Assembly (NCBI RefSeq): GCF_000194155.1
Contig: NZ_GL877878.1
Location: 310,001 to 374,000, forward strand
Origin: Saccharopolyspora spinosa NRRL 18395
Lineage (GTDB): Bacteria; Actinomycetota; Actinomycetes; Mycobacteriales; Pseudonocardiaceae
Reading direction: 5' to 3'
DNA length: 64,000 bases
A program made the translations under genes and the position numbers. The notes beneath the pieces were generated by a model. The model searched no databases, had not been told where the DNA came from, and saw nothing but the letters and a program-made list of their open reading frames with translations. How positions within the stretch are numbered: position 1 is the stretch's first letter; each line of letters starts with the position of its first letter. Below, in pieces: positions 44,319-54,133 of the stretch.

Positions 44319-44402
44319 GTGGCTGATCTCGCCTTCGCCGTGTTGCTGATCGGCGGGTTCCTCGTACTTGCGTTGACCCTCCGCGGTTTGGAGCGCTTGT
44401 GA
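44319..44402 (+). CDS. 27-aa single-TM micro-protein before kdpF
   Basis: GTG 44319, with GAGGAG about ten bases upstream, encodes 27 residues: ADLAFAVLLIGGFLVLALTL then RGLERL. It is one membrane helix with a basic tail. The stop overlaps the kdpF start (GTGA), so translation is coupled. KdpF, encoded next, is also a single-helix subunit, so this may be a second small Kdp subunit. I believe similar short frames precede kdpF in other actinobacteria, but I cannot check that here. Confidence 0.6.
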   Translation: MADLAFAVLLIGGFLVLALTLRGLERL

Positions 44403-44494
44403 GCACTGTGCTTGCCAACGTCGCCGGGGGCGTGTTGGCGCTCCTTTTGATCGGTTACCTGTTCGTCGCGCTTATCCGGCCGGAGAAGTTCTGA
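44399..44494 (+). CDS. kdpF: potassium-transporting ATPase subunit KdpF
   Basis: A 31-residue single-helix protein: VSTVLANVAGGVLALLLIGY then LFVALIRPEKF. The RPEKF end and size match KdpF, a lipid-like stabilising subunit of the KdpFABC complex. GTG 44399 overlaps the preceding micro-ORF and its stop overlaps kdpA (TGATG), indicating tight coupling. Confidence 0.88.
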   Translation: MSTVLANVAGGVLALLLIGYLFVALIRPEKF

Positions 44495-46155
44495 TGAGTT
44501 CCTTGACGGTCGGCCTGGTCCAGGTCGGCCTACTGATCCTGGCCATCGGCGTGGTCTACCGGCCCCTCGGTGACTACCTGGCCCACGTCTACACCAGCGA
44601 GAAGCACTGGCGCGTCGAGAAGGCCGTGTACCGGCTGGTGCGCATCGACGGCGACGCCCAGCAGCGCTGGACCACCTACGCCGCAGGTGTCCTCGGCTTC
44701 TCGGTCATGTCAATCGCGCTGCTCTACCTGATGCAGCGGTTGCAGCCGCTGCTGCCGCTGAGCTTCGGTCGCGGCGCGGTCGAGCCCGCTATGGCGTTCA
44801 ACACCGCGGTCAGCTTCGTGACCAACACGAACTGGCAGTCCTATGTGCCGGAGCAGGTCCTCGGGCACACCGTGCAGATGGCCGGGCTGACCGTGCAGAA
44901 CTTCGTCTCGGCGGCCGTCGGCATGGCTGTCGCGATCGCCCTGGTCCGCGGGTTCGCCGTCGCGGGCACCGGCCGCATCGGCAACTTCTGGGTGGACATC
45001 ACCCGGGGTTGCACCCGCGTGCTGCTGCCGATCGCGGTCGTGGCGGCGGTGCTGCTGGTCGCGCTCGGCGGGGCGATGAGCCTCGCATCCGGCATCCACG
45101 TCGTCGGCCTGGACGGGCAGGCGCACACGATCGCGACCGCGCCGATCGCCAGCCAGGAGGTCATCAAGGATCTCGGCACCAACGGCGGCGGGGTGCTCAA
45201 CGCCAACTCGGCGCACCCGTTCTCCAACCCCGGCGGCATCAGCAACCTGCTCCAGATCTTCCTGATCCTGGTGATCCCGCTGGCTCTGACCCGCACCTTC
45301 GGCACGATGGTCGGCGACCGCCGCCAGGGCCGGGTGCTGCTGTCGGTGATGGTCGCCATCATGGCCGTGATGACGGCGGTCGTCTGGTGGGCCGAGAGCC
45401 ACCCGAACGGCGCGGCCACACTGGCCGCCGGTGGTGCGCTGGAAGGCAAGGAGACCCGCTTCGGCCTGTTCCTGTCCGGCCTGTTCGCGGTTGCCACTAC
45501 CGGAACATCCACCGGTGCCGTCAACGCGATGCACGACAGCTTCACCGGGCTCGGGGGTCTGGTGCCGCTGCTGAACATGCTGCTCGGCGAGGTCGCGCCG
45601 GGCGGCGTCGGCGCGGGCCTGTACGGGATCCTCGTGCTGGCCGTGATCGCGGTGTTCCTGGCCGGTCTGATGGTCGGGCGGACGCCCGAGTACCTGGGCA
45701 AGAAACTCGGGCGGCGGGAGGTCACCGCGGCGGCGATCTCGATCCTCGTGATGCCCACGATGGTTCTGCTCGGTGCCGGTATCGCGCTCGCGCTGCCGTC
45801 CACTGAGGACGCCCTGAATAACATCGGCGCGCACGGGCTATCGGAGGTCCTCTACGCCTTCGCCTCGGCGGGCAACAACAACGGCAGCGCCTTCGCCGGG
45901 CTCACCGTGACCAGCGACTTCTTCCAGATCGCGCTCGGTCTCGCGATGCTTTTCGGCCGGTTCGTGCCGATCCTCGCGGTGCTGATGCTCGCCGGTGCGG
46001 TGGCCCAGCAGCAGCGGGTGCCCGCCACCGCAGGCACGCTGCCCACCACCGGCCCGCTGTTCGCCGGGTTGCTCGGCGGCACCGTCGTCCTCGTCGCAGC
46101 GCTGACCTTCCTTCCGGCGCTCGCCCTCGCCCCGATCGCGGAGGCCCTCGCATGA
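44494..46155 (+). CDS. kdpA: potassium-transporting ATPase subunit KdpA
   Basis: KdpA is the K+-channel-like subunit of the high-affinity Kdp pump. The 553-residue protein has ten membrane segments and the selectivity-filter loops of the SKT family: [58 protein letters not shown] and [16 protein letters not shown], each with the central glycine. Start ATG 44494 overlaps kdpF, the stop overlaps kdpB by four bases. Fully typical. Confidence 0.98.
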   Translation: MSSLTVGLVQVGLLILAIGVVYRPLGDYLAHVYTSEKHWRVEKAVYRLVRIDGDAQQRWTTYAAGVLGFSVMSIALLYLMQRLQPLLPLSFGRGAVEPAMAFNTAVSFVTNTNWQSYVPEQVLGHTVQMAGLTVQNFVSAAVGMAVAIALVRGFAVAGTGRIGNFWVDITRGCTRVLLPIAVVAAVLLVALGGAMSLASGIHVVGLDGQAHTIATAPIASQEVIKDLGTNGGGVLNANSAHPFSNPGGISNLLQIFLILVIPLALTRTFGTMVGDRRQGRVLLSVMVAIMAVMTAVVWWAESHPNGAATLAAGGALEGKETRFGLFLSGLFAVATTGTSTGAVNAMHDSFTGLGGLVPLLNMLLGEVAPGGVGAGLYGILVLAVIAVFLAGLMVGRTPEYLGKKLGRREVTAAAISILVMPTMVLLGAGIALALPSTEDALNNIGAHGLSEVLYAFASAGNNNGSAFAGLTVTSDFFQIALGLAMLFGRFVPILAVLMLAGAVAQQQRVPATAGTLPTTGPLFAGLLGGTVVLVAALTFLPALALAPIAEALA

Positions 46156-48221
46156 CCACCATCCTCGAGAAACCCCAGCAGGCCCAAGCGGAAACCGGGC
46201 CGCGGAAGATGTCCGCGGGCGCGTTCAGCCCGCGCCAGCTGTGGACGTCGCTGCCGGAAGCGCTGCGCAAGCTCAACCCCAAGCACCAGCTCGCCAACCC
46301 GGTCATGTTCGTGGTGTGGGCGGGCTCGGTGCTGACCACCGTGCTGGCCGTGACCGAACCGAACGTGTTCAGCATCTCGGTGGCCTCCTGGCTGTGGTTC
46401 ACCGTGCTGTTCGCCAACCTCGCCGAAGCGGTCGCCGAAGGCCGCGGGCGGGCGCAGGCGGAATCGTTGCGCCGCACCAAGACCGAAGCCGTCGCGCGCC
46501 GGCTGGTCGACGGCGTCGAGGAGCGGGTGCCGGGCGCGGCGCTGCGCATCGGCGACTGCGTCGTGGTCGAGGCCGGCGAGGTCATCCCCGGCGACGGTGA
46601 CGTGGTGAAAGGCATCGCAACCGTCGACGAGTCGGCGATCACCGGCGAATCCGCCCCGGTGATCCGGGAGTCCGGCGGCGACCGCTCGGCGGTCACGGCG
46701 GGCACCACGGTGCTGTCCGACCGGATCGTCGTGCAGATCACCACAAAACCCGGCGAAACCTTCGTGGACCGGATGATCGCGCTGGTCGAGGGCGCGCAGC
46801 GGCAGAAGACACCGAACGAGATCGCGCTGACGATCCTGCTGTCCACGCTGACGATCATGTTCCTGCTCGCGGTGGTCGCGCTGCAGCCGATGGCCGGCTA
46901 CTCCGGCTCGCTGCAGTCGGTGATCACGTTGACCGCGCTGCTGGTCTGCCTGATCCCGACCACGATCGGCGCGCTGCTATCGGCGATCGGCATCGCGGGC
47001 ATGGACCGATTGGTGCAGCGCAATGTGCTCGCCAAGTCCGGTCGCGCGGTGGAAGCCGCCGGTGACGTGGACACCCTGCTGCTGGACAAGACCGGCACGA
47101 TCACCTTCGGCAACCGGCGCTGCACCGAGCTGCTGCCCGTCGGTTCCGTGACGCTCGGCGAGCTGGCCGAGGTGGCGCGGCTGTCCAGCCTCGCCGACCA
47201 GACCCCGGAAGGCACCAGCATCGTGGCGTACTGCGCCGAGCAGTACGGGCTTCCGACGAAGCCGCAGGGCCCGGAACTGCACGCCGAAGAGGTCGCCTTC
47301 ACCGCGCAGACCCGGATGAGCGGCATCGACATCGACGGCCGCGAGATCCGCAAGGGCGCCACCAGCGCGGTGTGCGGGTGGGCTGGCGGCATCTCATCCG
47401 AAGTGGAGGAACTGACCGACAACATCTCCTCGCAGGGCGGCACGCCGCTGGTGGTGGCCGAGCGCAGCGGCGGGATCACCCGCGTGGCCGGTGTGATCCG
47501 ACTGTCCGATGTGGTCAAACCGGGCATGAAGGAGCGGTTCGCCGAGCTGCGCGCGATGGGCATCCGCACCGTGATGGTCACCGGCGACAACGAGCTCACC
47601 GCCAAGGCCATCGCCACCGAGGCGGGCGTCGACGACTACTTCGCCGAGGCCAAGCCGGAGGACAAGATCGCGCTCATCAAGGCAGAGCAGGAAGGCGGCC
47701 GACTGGTCGCGATGACTGGTGACGGCACCAACGATGCGCCCGCGCTCGCGCAGGCCGACGTTGGCGTCGCGATGAACACCGGCACCGCGGCGGCCAAAGA
47801 AGCCGGCAACATGGTCGACCTCGACTCCGACCCGACGAAGCTGATCGAGATCGTCGAGATCGGCAAGCAGCTGCTGATCACCCGTGGCGCGCTGACCACC
47901 TTCAGCATCGCCAACGACCTGGCCAAGTACTTCGCGATCCTGCCCGCGATGTTCGTGGCGATCTACCCACAGCTGGACGCGCTGAACATCATGCGGCTGG
48001 CCACCCCGACCTCGGCGATCTTGTCGGCGGTGATCTTCAACGCGCTGATCATCATCGCACTGATCCCGCTGGCGCTGCGCGGGGTCCGCTACCGGCCGAC
48101 CTCGGCGAGCGCGCTGCTGCGCCGCAACCTGCTGGTCTACGGCCTCGGCGGCATCGTCACGCCGTTCGTCGGCATCTGGCTGACCGACCTGGTCATCCGC
48201 TTCATCCCGGGCATCGGCTGA
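46152..48221 (+). CDS. kdpB: potassium-transporting ATPase subunit KdpB
   Basis: KdpB is the P-type ATPase subunit that powers K+ uptake. The 689-residue chain has [20 protein letters not shown] (actuator TGES), [20 protein letters not shown], the phosphorylation motif [14 protein letters not shown] (Asp near residue 312), [33 protein letters not shown] and [20 protein letters not shown]. All catalytic motifs are intact. It overlaps kdpA by four bases; kdpC follows after an unusual 163-base repeat-filled gap. Confidence 0.98.
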   Translation: MTTILEKPQQAQAETGPRKMSAGAFSPRQLWTSLPEALRKLNPKHQLANPVMFVVWAGSVLTTVLAVTEPNVFSISVASWLWFTVLFANLAEAVAEGRGRAQAESLRRTKTEAVARRLVDGVEERVPGAALRIGDCVVVEAGEVIPGDGDVVKGIATVDESAITGESAPVIRESGGDRSAVTAGTTVLSDRIVVQITTKPGETFVDRMIALVEGAQRQKTPNEIALTILLSTLTIMFLLAVVALQPMAGYSGSLQSVITLTALLVCLIPTTIGALLSAIGIAGMDRLVQRNVLAKSGRAVEAAGDVDTLLLDKTGTITFGNRRCTELLPVGSVTLGELAEVARLSSLADQTPEGTSIVAYCAEQYGLPTKPQGPELHAEEVAFTAQTRMSGIDIDGREIRKGATSAVCGWAGGISSEVEELTDNISSQGGTPLVVAERSGGITRVAGVIRLSDVVKPGMKERFAELRAMGIRTVMVTGDNELTAKAIATEAGVDDYFAEAKPEDKIALIKAEQEGGRLVAMTGDGTNDAPALAQADVGVAMNTGTAAAKEAGNMVDLDSDPTKLIEIVEIGKQLLITRGALTTFSIANDLAKYFAILPAMFVAIYPQLDALNIMRLATPTSAILSAVIFNALIIIALIPLALRGVRYRPTSASALLRRNLLVYGLGGIVTPFVGIWLTDLVIRFIPGIG

Positions 48222-48247
48222 GGCGGACGACTCCCGTCCGAGTGGAC

Positions 48248-48347
48248 CACAGTTTCAATTGAAACTGTGGTTGCCACTTCCGGACTGGCAGTTTCAATTG
48301 AAACTGTGGTTACCACTTCCGGACCGGCAGTTTCAATTGAAACTGTG
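48248..48347. repeat. 39-base triple repeat with perfect palindromes, kdpB–kdpC gap
   Basis: CAGTTTCAATTGAAACTG, an 18-base perfect palindrome, occurs at 48250, 48289 and 48328 with a 39-base period; the first copy extends to a 24-base palindrome. Between them are TGGTTGCCACTTCCGGACTGG and TGGTTACCACTTCCGGACCGG. Because the period is a multiple of three and the core is palindromic, both strands could encode VSIET repeats, but no credible start or ribosome site supports that. The array lies inside an operon. Confidence 0.95.
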
Positions 48348-48384
48348 GTCGTCCCTGGCACCTGGTTGAACCGGAAAGGCACTG

Positions 48385-49002
48385 ATGAAGAACACACTGC
48401 TGCGCCAGACCCTGGCGGGGCTGCGGCTGCTGCTGGTGGCGACGGTCGTGCTCGGCGTTGCCTATCCGCTGGCGATCTGGGGCATCAGCAGGATCCCCGG
48501 CCTGCAGGCCAACGCCGAGGGCTCGCAGATCGTGGTGGACGGCCGGGTCGTCGGTTCGGCGCTGATCGGCATCGACCCGGTCCCGGCCGACCCGGCCAAC
48601 GACCCGTACTTCCACACCCGCCCAGCGGCTTCCGCCGAAGGCAACGTCGGCCCCGGCGACCCGTCCAGCACCGGCGGTTCCAACTACGGCGGAGCGAGCG
48701 AGGACCTGCTGGCGGCCGTGCAGGAGCGGCGCGGCGCGATCGCCGCCCGCGAGAGCGTCCGGCCCGAGCAGGTGCCGACCGATGCGGTCACGGCGTCGGC
48801 CAGCGGCGTCGACCCGGACATCAGCCCGGCCTATGCGGAGCTGCAGGCTCCCCGGGTCGCGCGCGTCACCGGCCTCCCGCTGGACGAGGTCCGGCGCCTG
48901 GTCGCCGAGCACGCCAGCGGCGGGGTGGTCGCCGAGCGCGTGGTGAACGTGACGACCCTCAACCTCGCCATCAACCGGGGCCGGGTGCGGCCAGCGGAGT
49001 AA
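48385..49002 (+). CDS. kdpC: potassium-transporting ATPase subunit KdpC
   Basis: KdpC is the single-TM accessory subunit that raises ATP affinity of the complex. The 205-residue protein starts with a helix (LLLVATVVLGVAYPLAIWGI), then ANAEGSQIVVDGRVVGSALIG, YFHTRPAASAEGN, SGVDPDISPAYAELQAPRVA and VNVTTLNLAINR at the C-terminus, as in the family. The start is ATG 48385, with GGAAAGG upstream. The repeat array lies in its 5' leader. Confidence 0.96.
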   Translation: MKNTLLRQTLAGLRLLLVATVVLGVAYPLAIWGISRIPGLQANAEGSQIVVDGRVVGSALIGIDPVPADPANDPYFHTRPAASAEGNVGPGDPSSTGGSNYGGASEDLLAAVQERRGAIAARESVRPEQVPTDAVTASASGVDPDISPAYAELQAPRVARVTGLPLDEVRRLVAEHASGGVVAERVVNVTTLNLAINRGRVRPAE

Positions 49003-49009
49003 ATTTCCT

Positions 49010-49068
49010 GGTCGGGGCCCGTGAGCACGTTCGGGTGCGGCAACGCCCGAAGGTGCTCACGGGGCGAC
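49010..49068. repeat. GTGAGCACGT inverted-repeat element, copy 2
   Basis: TGGTCGGGGCCCGTGAGCAC then GTTCGGGTGCGGCAACGCCC and GAAGGTGCTCACGGGGCG. The GTGAGCAC arm pairs with GTGCTCAC. It sits between kdpC and kdpD. The next 57 bases before kdpD contain CTAATAACAGC, a possible −10, and GGAG. Confidence 0.75.
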
Positions 49069-49125
49069 GGCGGCCACTGGGTGGGGACAACCGCTAATAA
49101 CAGCGGGTCGTAGGAGACTGGAAGC

Positions 49126-51684
49126 GTGGTGGAGAAGGGACGACGGCGCGGCGAGCTGCGGATCTACCTCGGTGCGGCACCAGGGGTCGGCAAGACCTAC
49201 GCGATGCTCAACGAGGCGCACCGACGCCTGGAGCGCGGCACGGACGTGGTGGTCGGCTTCATGGAGGACCACGGCCGTGCCAGGACCGCGGCGCTGCTCG
49301 ACGGCTTGGAGGTCGTGCCGCGGCGGCGCGTCAGCCACCGCGGGGTCGAACTGACCGAGATGGACCTCGACGCGCTGCTGGCCCGGAAACCGGAGATAGC
49401 CGTCGTCGACGAGCTCGCGCACACCAACGTCCCCGGTTCCCGCAACGAGAAGCGCTGGCAGGACATCGACGAGCTGCTCGACGCCGGGATCAACGTGCTG
49501 TCCACCGTGAACGTGCAGCACCTGGAGAGCCTCAACGACGTGGTGGAGACGATCACCGGTGTGCGGCAGCAGGAAACCGTGCCGGACGAGGTGGTGCGCC
49601 GCGCCGGGCAGATCGAACTCGCCGACATCACCCCGGAAGCGCTGCGCCGCCGCATGGCGCACGGCAACGTCTACGCGGCGGACAAGGTCGACGCCGCGTT
49701 GGGCAACTACTTCCGCACCGGCAATCTGACGGCGCTGCGCGAGCTCGCGCTCCTGTGGTTGGCAGACCAGGTCGATGTGGCGTTGCGCCGCTACCGCGCG
49801 GAGAAGAAGATCACAGCCACCTGGGAAGCCCGTGAACGGGTCGTGGTCGCCGTCACCGGCGGCAGCGAGAGCGAGATCTTGATCCGCCGGGCCCGCCGGA
49901 TCGCGGCCCGTGCGGGCGCGGAACTGCAGGTCGTGCACGTGTTGCGCGGTGATGGGCTCGCGGGGGCGTCACCGAGCGGCATCGCCCGCGCCCGGAAGCT
50001 GGCCGACGCCGTCGGCGCCAGCTTCCACACCGTCGTCGGCGACGACGTGTCCGAGGCGCTGCTGGAGTTCGCCCGCGCCGCGGACGCCACGCAGCTGGTG
50101 ATCGGCACCTCGCGGCGCTCCCGCTGGGCCCGGCTGTTCGACGAGGGCATCGCAGCCGTCACGGTGCAGAAGTCCGACGCGATCGACGTGCACATGGTCA
50201 CCCACCCCGAGGCCGGTGGGCGCCGTTTCCTCAAGAAGATCCCCCGGAATCCGCTTTCGTCGGCGCGCCAGCTGTGGGGCTGGGTGCTGTCGGTGCTGCT
50301 GCCGAGCGCAGTCACTGCGGTGGCCAACTACTTGGGCGACGAGGCGATGTCCACGGATGTCGTCGGCTACTTCCTGGTCACCGTCATCGTCGCGCTGGTC
50401 GGCGGGATGGCACCGGCGATCGTCGCCGCGCTGCTCTCCGGCGGGCTGCTGAACTTCTTCCTGACCCCGCCGTTTTACACGTTGACCGTGGCCTTGCCGC
50501 AGAACCTCGTGACGGTGATCGCGATGATGATCGTCGGCATGCTGGTCGCGTTCATGGTCGACCGGGCGGCGAGGTTGGCCGAGCAGGCCACCAATGCGCG
50601 CACCGAAGCAGCGCTGCTGACCTCCTATGCCCGCACCGTGCTAACCCACCCCGATCCGCTGGCGCGGCTGCTGGAGAAGGTGGTCGAGAACTTCGGCCTG
50701 ACCTCGGCGGCGCTGCTGGAGCGCACCAAGGACGGCTGGCAGGTGGCGGCCTCCACGGGCACGCAACCCTGCAGGAAACCCGAGCAGTCCGACGTGGATA
50801 TCGAGGTCAACCCCGAAGTGCACCTGGTGCTCAAAGGGCCCGGCCACAGACCTCTGCCGGCGGCCGACCGCACGGTCCTGGAAGGCGCGGCCGGGCAGGC
50901 TCTGGTCGCGCTGCGCCAGCAGCGGATGGCCTCGGAGGCGCAGGAAGCCCAGCGCCGCGCGGACGCGACCCAGCTGCGCACGGCGTTGCTGTCGGCGGTC
51001 GGCCACGACCTGCGCACCCCGCTGGCGTCCATCAAGGCATCGGTAAGCAGCCTGCGGGCACCCGACCTGCAGCTGTCCGAAGAAGACACCGCCGAGCTGC
51101 TCGGCGGGGTGGAGGAGTCCGCGGACCGGCTGACCGAGCTGGTGGACAACCTGCTGGACTCCTCCCGGCTGGCGACCGGCGCGATCGCGCCGAGTCTGCG
51201 CCCGGTGAGCTACTACGAAGTGGTGGCGCGCGCGCTGGCCGGGCTGGACGGGCGGCAGCACATCGACGTCGACATCGACGAGAGCCTGCCGCCGGTGCTC
51301 GCCGACACCGGGCTGCTGGAGCGCGTGGTGGCCAACGTGGTGCAGAACGCCCTGAGGTACGGGCGGCCCGACGGGGCCCGCATCAGCGTGCGGGCCAGCG
51401 AGCATGCGGCGCGGGTCGAGCTGCGCGTGGTCGACCACGGACCGGGGCTGTCGAAGGACGCCGCCGACGCTGTGTTCGCGCCGTTCGAGCGGCTCGGCGA
51501 GCGCGGCGAGCGCGGCGACACCGGGGTCGCCGGGGTCGCCGGAGTCGGGCTCGGGTTGAGCGTGGCGCAAGGTTTCATGACGGCAATGCACGGCACGATA
51601 CGCGCCGAGGACACCCCCGGTGGCGGGTTGACGATCGTGCTCTCACTATCGGCGGTCACCGCAAATGGGCAGGGGAAACGATGA
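49126..51684 (+). CDS. kdpD: osmosensitive K+ channel histidine kinase KdpD
   Basis: KdpD senses K+ limitation and turgor and phosphorylates KdpE. The 852-residue kinase has the N-terminal KdpD domain with Walker A IYLGAAPGVGKTYAMLNEAH (residues about 17–24), VDELAHTNVPGSRNEKRWQD, a universal-stress-protein domain (VVVAVTGGSESEILIRRARR), four membrane segments (about 385–480), a GAF-like region, HisKA AVGHDLRTPLASIKASVSS (His near 627) and HATPase. The G2 region contains an in-frame tandem expansion, ERGERGDTGVAGVAGVGLGL. GTG 49126 with GGAG upstream. Confidence 0.96.
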   Translation: MVEKGRRRGELRIYLGAAPGVGKTYAMLNEAHRRLERGTDVVVGFMEDHGRARTAALLDGLEVVPRRRVSHRGVELTEMDLDALLARKPEIAVVDELAHTNVPGSRNEKRWQDIDELLDAGINVLSTVNVQHLESLNDVVETITGVRQQETVPDEVVRRAGQIELADITPEALRRRMAHGNVYAADKVDAALGNYFRTGNLTALRELALLWLADQVDVALRRYRAEKKITATWEARERVVVAVTGGSESEILIRRARRIAARAGAELQVVHVLRGDGLAGASPSGIARARKLADAVGASFHTVVGDDVSEALLEFARAADATQLVIGTSRRSRWARLFDEGIAAVTVQKSDAIDVHMVTHPEAGGRRFLKKIPRNPLSSARQLWGWVLSVLLPSAVTAVANYLGDEAMSTDVVGYFLVTVIVALVGGMAPAIVAALLSGGLLNFFLTPPFYTLTVALPQNLVTVIAMMIVGMLVAFMVDRAARLAEQATNARTEAALLTSYARTVLTHPDPLARLLEKVVENFGLTSAALLERTKDGWQVAASTGTQPCRKPEQSDVDIEVNPEVHLVLKGPGHRPLPAADRTVLEGAAGQALVALRQQRMASEAQEAQRRADATQLRTALLSAVGHDLRTPLASIKASVSSLRAPDLQLSEEDTAELLGGVEESADRLTELVDNLLDSSRLATGAIAPSLRPVSYYEVVARALAGLDGRQHIDVDIDESLPPVLADTGLLERVVANVVQNALRYGRPDGARISVRASEHAARVELRVVDHGPGLSKDAADAVFAPFERLGERGERGDTGVAGVAGVGLGLSVAQGFMTAMHGTIRAEDTPGGGLTIVLSLSAVTANGQGKR

Positions 51685-52361
51685 CGAGGGTGCTGGTTGT
51701 CGACGACGAGCCGCAGCTGCTGCGCGCATTGCGGATCAACCTGACGGCGCGCGGTTACGAGGTGCTGACGGCCGCGGACGGCTCGTCCGCGCTGCGCGTG
51801 GCCATCGACGGCAAACCGGACGTGGTGGTGCTCGACCTCGGGCTGCCGGACATGGACGGCAGCGAGGTGATCGCGGGCCTGCGCGGCTGGACGACGGTGC
51901 CGATCATCGTGCTGTCGGCGCGCGCTGACTCCGCCGACAAGGTGCAGGCCCTCGACGCGGGTGCGGACGACTACGTCACGAAGCCGTTCGGCATGGACGA
52001 GCTGCTGGCCCGCCTGCGCGCGGCGGTCCGGCGCTCGAACACCAGCGAAGCCGGCGACCAACCGCTGGTTGAGACGGCGACGTTCACGGTGGACCTGTCG
52101 GCGAAGAAGGTCCTGCGCGAGGGGGTGGAGGTCCACCTGACGCCGACAGAGTGGGGAATGCTGGAGGTCTTGGCCCGCAACCAGGGCCGCCTGGTGGCGC
52201 AGAAGCAGCTCCTCAAGGAGGTCTGGGGCCCCCAGTACGCGAACGAAACCCACTACCTGCGCGTCTACCTGGCCCAACTCCGCCGCAAGCTGGAAGTGGA
52301 TCCCAGCCACCCCCGCCACCTGATCACGGAAGCGGGCATGGGTTACCGCTTCGAACCGTGA
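51681..52361 (+). CDS. kdpE: response regulator KdpE
   Basis: A 226-residue OmpR-family regulator: RVLVVDDEPQLLRALRINL, VVVLDLGLPDMDGSEVIAGL (phospho-Asp near residue 52), DYVTKPFGMDELLARLRAAV and winged helix VHLTPTEWGMLEVLARNQGR, QLLKEVWGPQYANETHYLRV, ITEAGMGYRFEP. The NETHYLRVY stretch is characteristic of KdpE. ATG 51681 overlaps kdpD by four bases. Expected to activate the kdp operon; see the GCATCAA repeats upstream of kdpF. Confidence 0.97.
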   Translation: MTRVLVVDDEPQLLRALRINLTARGYEVLTAADGSSALRVAIDGKPDVVVLDLGLPDMDGSEVIAGLRGWTTVPIIVLSARADSADKVQALDAGADDYVTKPFGMDELLARLRAAVRRSNTSEAGDQPLVETATFTVDLSAKKVLREGVEVHLTPTEWGMLEVLARNQGRLVAQKQLLKEVWGPQYANETHYLRVYLAQLRRKLEVDPSHPRHLITEAGMGYRFEP

Positions 52362-52414
52362 GCTTCGCGCTTCCCTGACCGGCGTGCGACCTACGGGCGT
52401 CCATTGTGGATTCA

Positions 52415-54133
52415 CTAGCCCTGGCAGAGGGGGTGGGGAAGGCCGGTGCGTTCGATGCAAGGGGTGTAGCCCGCGTCGCGGAGCTCCGCTCGGGCCGTGT
52501 CGCTGCGCAGGTAGTCGATGAAGTGCTTGAGCACCGAGTCGTTCGCCGGGAAGCCCTTCGTGTAGAGGTATTCGATCGTCCAGAACCGGTAGCCCTGGTG
52601 GGCGCTGCTGATGTCCGGGTAGCGTCCGTCCAGCTGCGCGATCTTGACCGGTTTGCCCTGCGCCACGGCGATGTTCGCGGCCGGCGTGTCGGTGTAGCCG
52701 ATCGCGCCCGGGGTGGTGGCGATCTCGTCGACTACCTGCGCCGTCGAACTGCGTTCGCACCGCGTGGTCTGCGCCTGCGGCATTCGTTCGGGCGCTTCGC
52801 AGCTGTCCGAGGAGAGCAGCCCCTCGGAACCTTGCAGCACCCGCGTTTCGAAGACCTGCCTCGTGCCGGATTCCTGCCCGCGCCCCACGATGCGGATGGG
52901 CAGCGAAGCGCCGTCGCGGAGCTGGTTCCAGTCCCGGAACCGGCCGGCGAAGATGCCGTGGAGCTGCTCGGTGGTGAGCCGGTCGATGCCCGCCGAATCG
53001 TTGACGACCACGCCGTAGACGACCAGTGCCAGTGGCTGCGCGACGAGGTCCGGCGAGGGTTCCAGCGCCGGGCCGTCGGACAGCACCGCGAGGTCGTTCT
53101 GCGAGCCGGGCGCGGAAAGCGCACGCACGCCGTCGAGGCTGCCGGTGGGTTGTGCGATGACGTCCGCGCCACCGCAGGCCTGCGAGTAAGCGGTGGCGAC
53201 GTTGCTCATAATCGGGGCGAAGGCGCTGGAACCCTCGATGCGCAGCGAACCGGTGGCGCACACGACGTCGCTGTCCTGCCGGAAGATCCCGGTGATCAGG
53301 GTGGTGACCAGCGCGACGGTCAGCAGCGCCCCGATCCCGGTGACGGCCAGCGGCCAGGCGACCCCCCGCTGCTGCTTCTCGTCCTTGATGCGCCCGTTGG
53401 CGATCCGGCCCGCGAAGCCGATTTCCTTGCTGGTGGAGTCGTCGGTGGTGGCCGATTCGTCGTCCGGCTCCCGCAGCACCACGACGAGCTTGAACTTCTG
53501 GCCGCGCTGCAGGCTGAGCTCCGAGAGCCGGACCCCGTGCCACTGCGGGCCGATCTCGATGGCCGCCGTGGGCTGCGCGGCGACCCAGTTGGCCAGCCGC
53601 TGGCCGAGCCTTTCCCGGAGGGTGCCGAGGCTCGGCGGGTTCGGGGCGTAACCGGTCTCCTGCCCGTCGGTGAAGAAGACCAGGTTGTTGCGGATCCGCT
53701 GGCGGATGGTCTTGGTCGGTGCCTCGGAGATCCGCGCGTCCCAAACGATCCGCTTGCCGAAGGTGAACGAGAGGTCCTCGGCGAAGTCGTCGGCTTCGAT
53801 GTCGAAGCTGCCGGTGTTGCGGATGCGGATGATCACGATGCTCATCCGGTCCACCAGTCGCGCGATCCTGATCAGTTGCGGATCGGCGGGCGGAACCTCG
53901 CCGTCGTGCAGCTCGATGGGGCTCAACCCGATCTTGGAGTTGTAGAGCACGCGGTAGTGGAGCCGCTTGCGCCGGATGACGAACCGGTCGACCACGGGAG
54001 CGGCGATGGTCGCGGCGGCCAGCACGCCGAGCACCCAACTGCTGACGTGTTGGCCGAACAAGGCGGCTAACGCCTGAACGGTCTCTCCCCAGCTGACCAC
54101 CTGCAACGCCTCCCCGAGCCCGCCGATGATCAA
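52415..54133 (-). CDS. membrane-anchored PstS-like substrate-binding protein
   Basis: A protein of up to 572 residues. An N-terminal helix (VLGVLAAATIAAPVVDRFVI) is followed by a cytoplasmic-type domain (HYRVLYNSKIGLSPIELHDG, IIRIRNTGSFDIEADDF), a second membrane helix (about 260–285, VTGIGALLTVALVTTLITG) and a C-terminal PstS-like periplasmic-binding domain: LRIEGSSAFAPIMSNVATAY, PTGSLDGVRAL, IFAGRFRDWNQLRDG, IVGRGQESGTRQVFE, PGAIGYTDTPAANIA. TTG 54133 is the longest start; a GTG about 11 codons in follows GGGGAGG and may be the real one. No pstCAB genes are near, so transport is doubtful; a sensor role is possible. Confidence 0.75.
   Translation of the reverse strand: MIIGGLGEALQVVSWGETVQALAALFGQHVSSWVLGVLAAATIAAPVVDRFVIRRKRLHYRVLYNSKIGLSPIELHDGEVPPADPQLIRIARLVDRMSIVIIRIRNTGSFDIEADDFAEDLSFTFGKRIVWDARISEAPTKTIRQRIRNNLVFFTDGQETGYAPNPPSLGTLRERLGQRLANWVAAQPTAAIEIGPQWHGVRLSELSLQRGQKFKLVVVLREPDDESATTDDSTSKEIGFAGRIANGRIKDEKQQRGVAWPLAVTGIGALLTVALVTTLITGIFRQDSDVVCATGSLRIEGSSAFAPIMSNVATAYSQACGGADVIAQPTGSLDGVRALSAPGSQNDLAVLSDGPALEPSPDLVAQPLALVVYGVVVNDSAGIDRLTTEQLHGIFAGRFRDWNQLRDGASLPIRIVGRGQESGTRQVFETRVLQGSEGLLSSDSCEAPERMPQAQTTRCERSSTAQVVDEIATTPGAIGYTDTPAANIAVAQGKPVKIAQLDGRYPDISSAHQGYRFWTIEYLYTKGFPANDSVLKHFIDYLRSDTARAELRDAGYTPCIERTGLPHPLCQG

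Noticed and set aside
48267..48380. Repeat-encoded VSIET peptide as a gene
   Set aside because: It arises because the palindromes repeat at 39 bases; there is no ribosome site, and both strands read alike.
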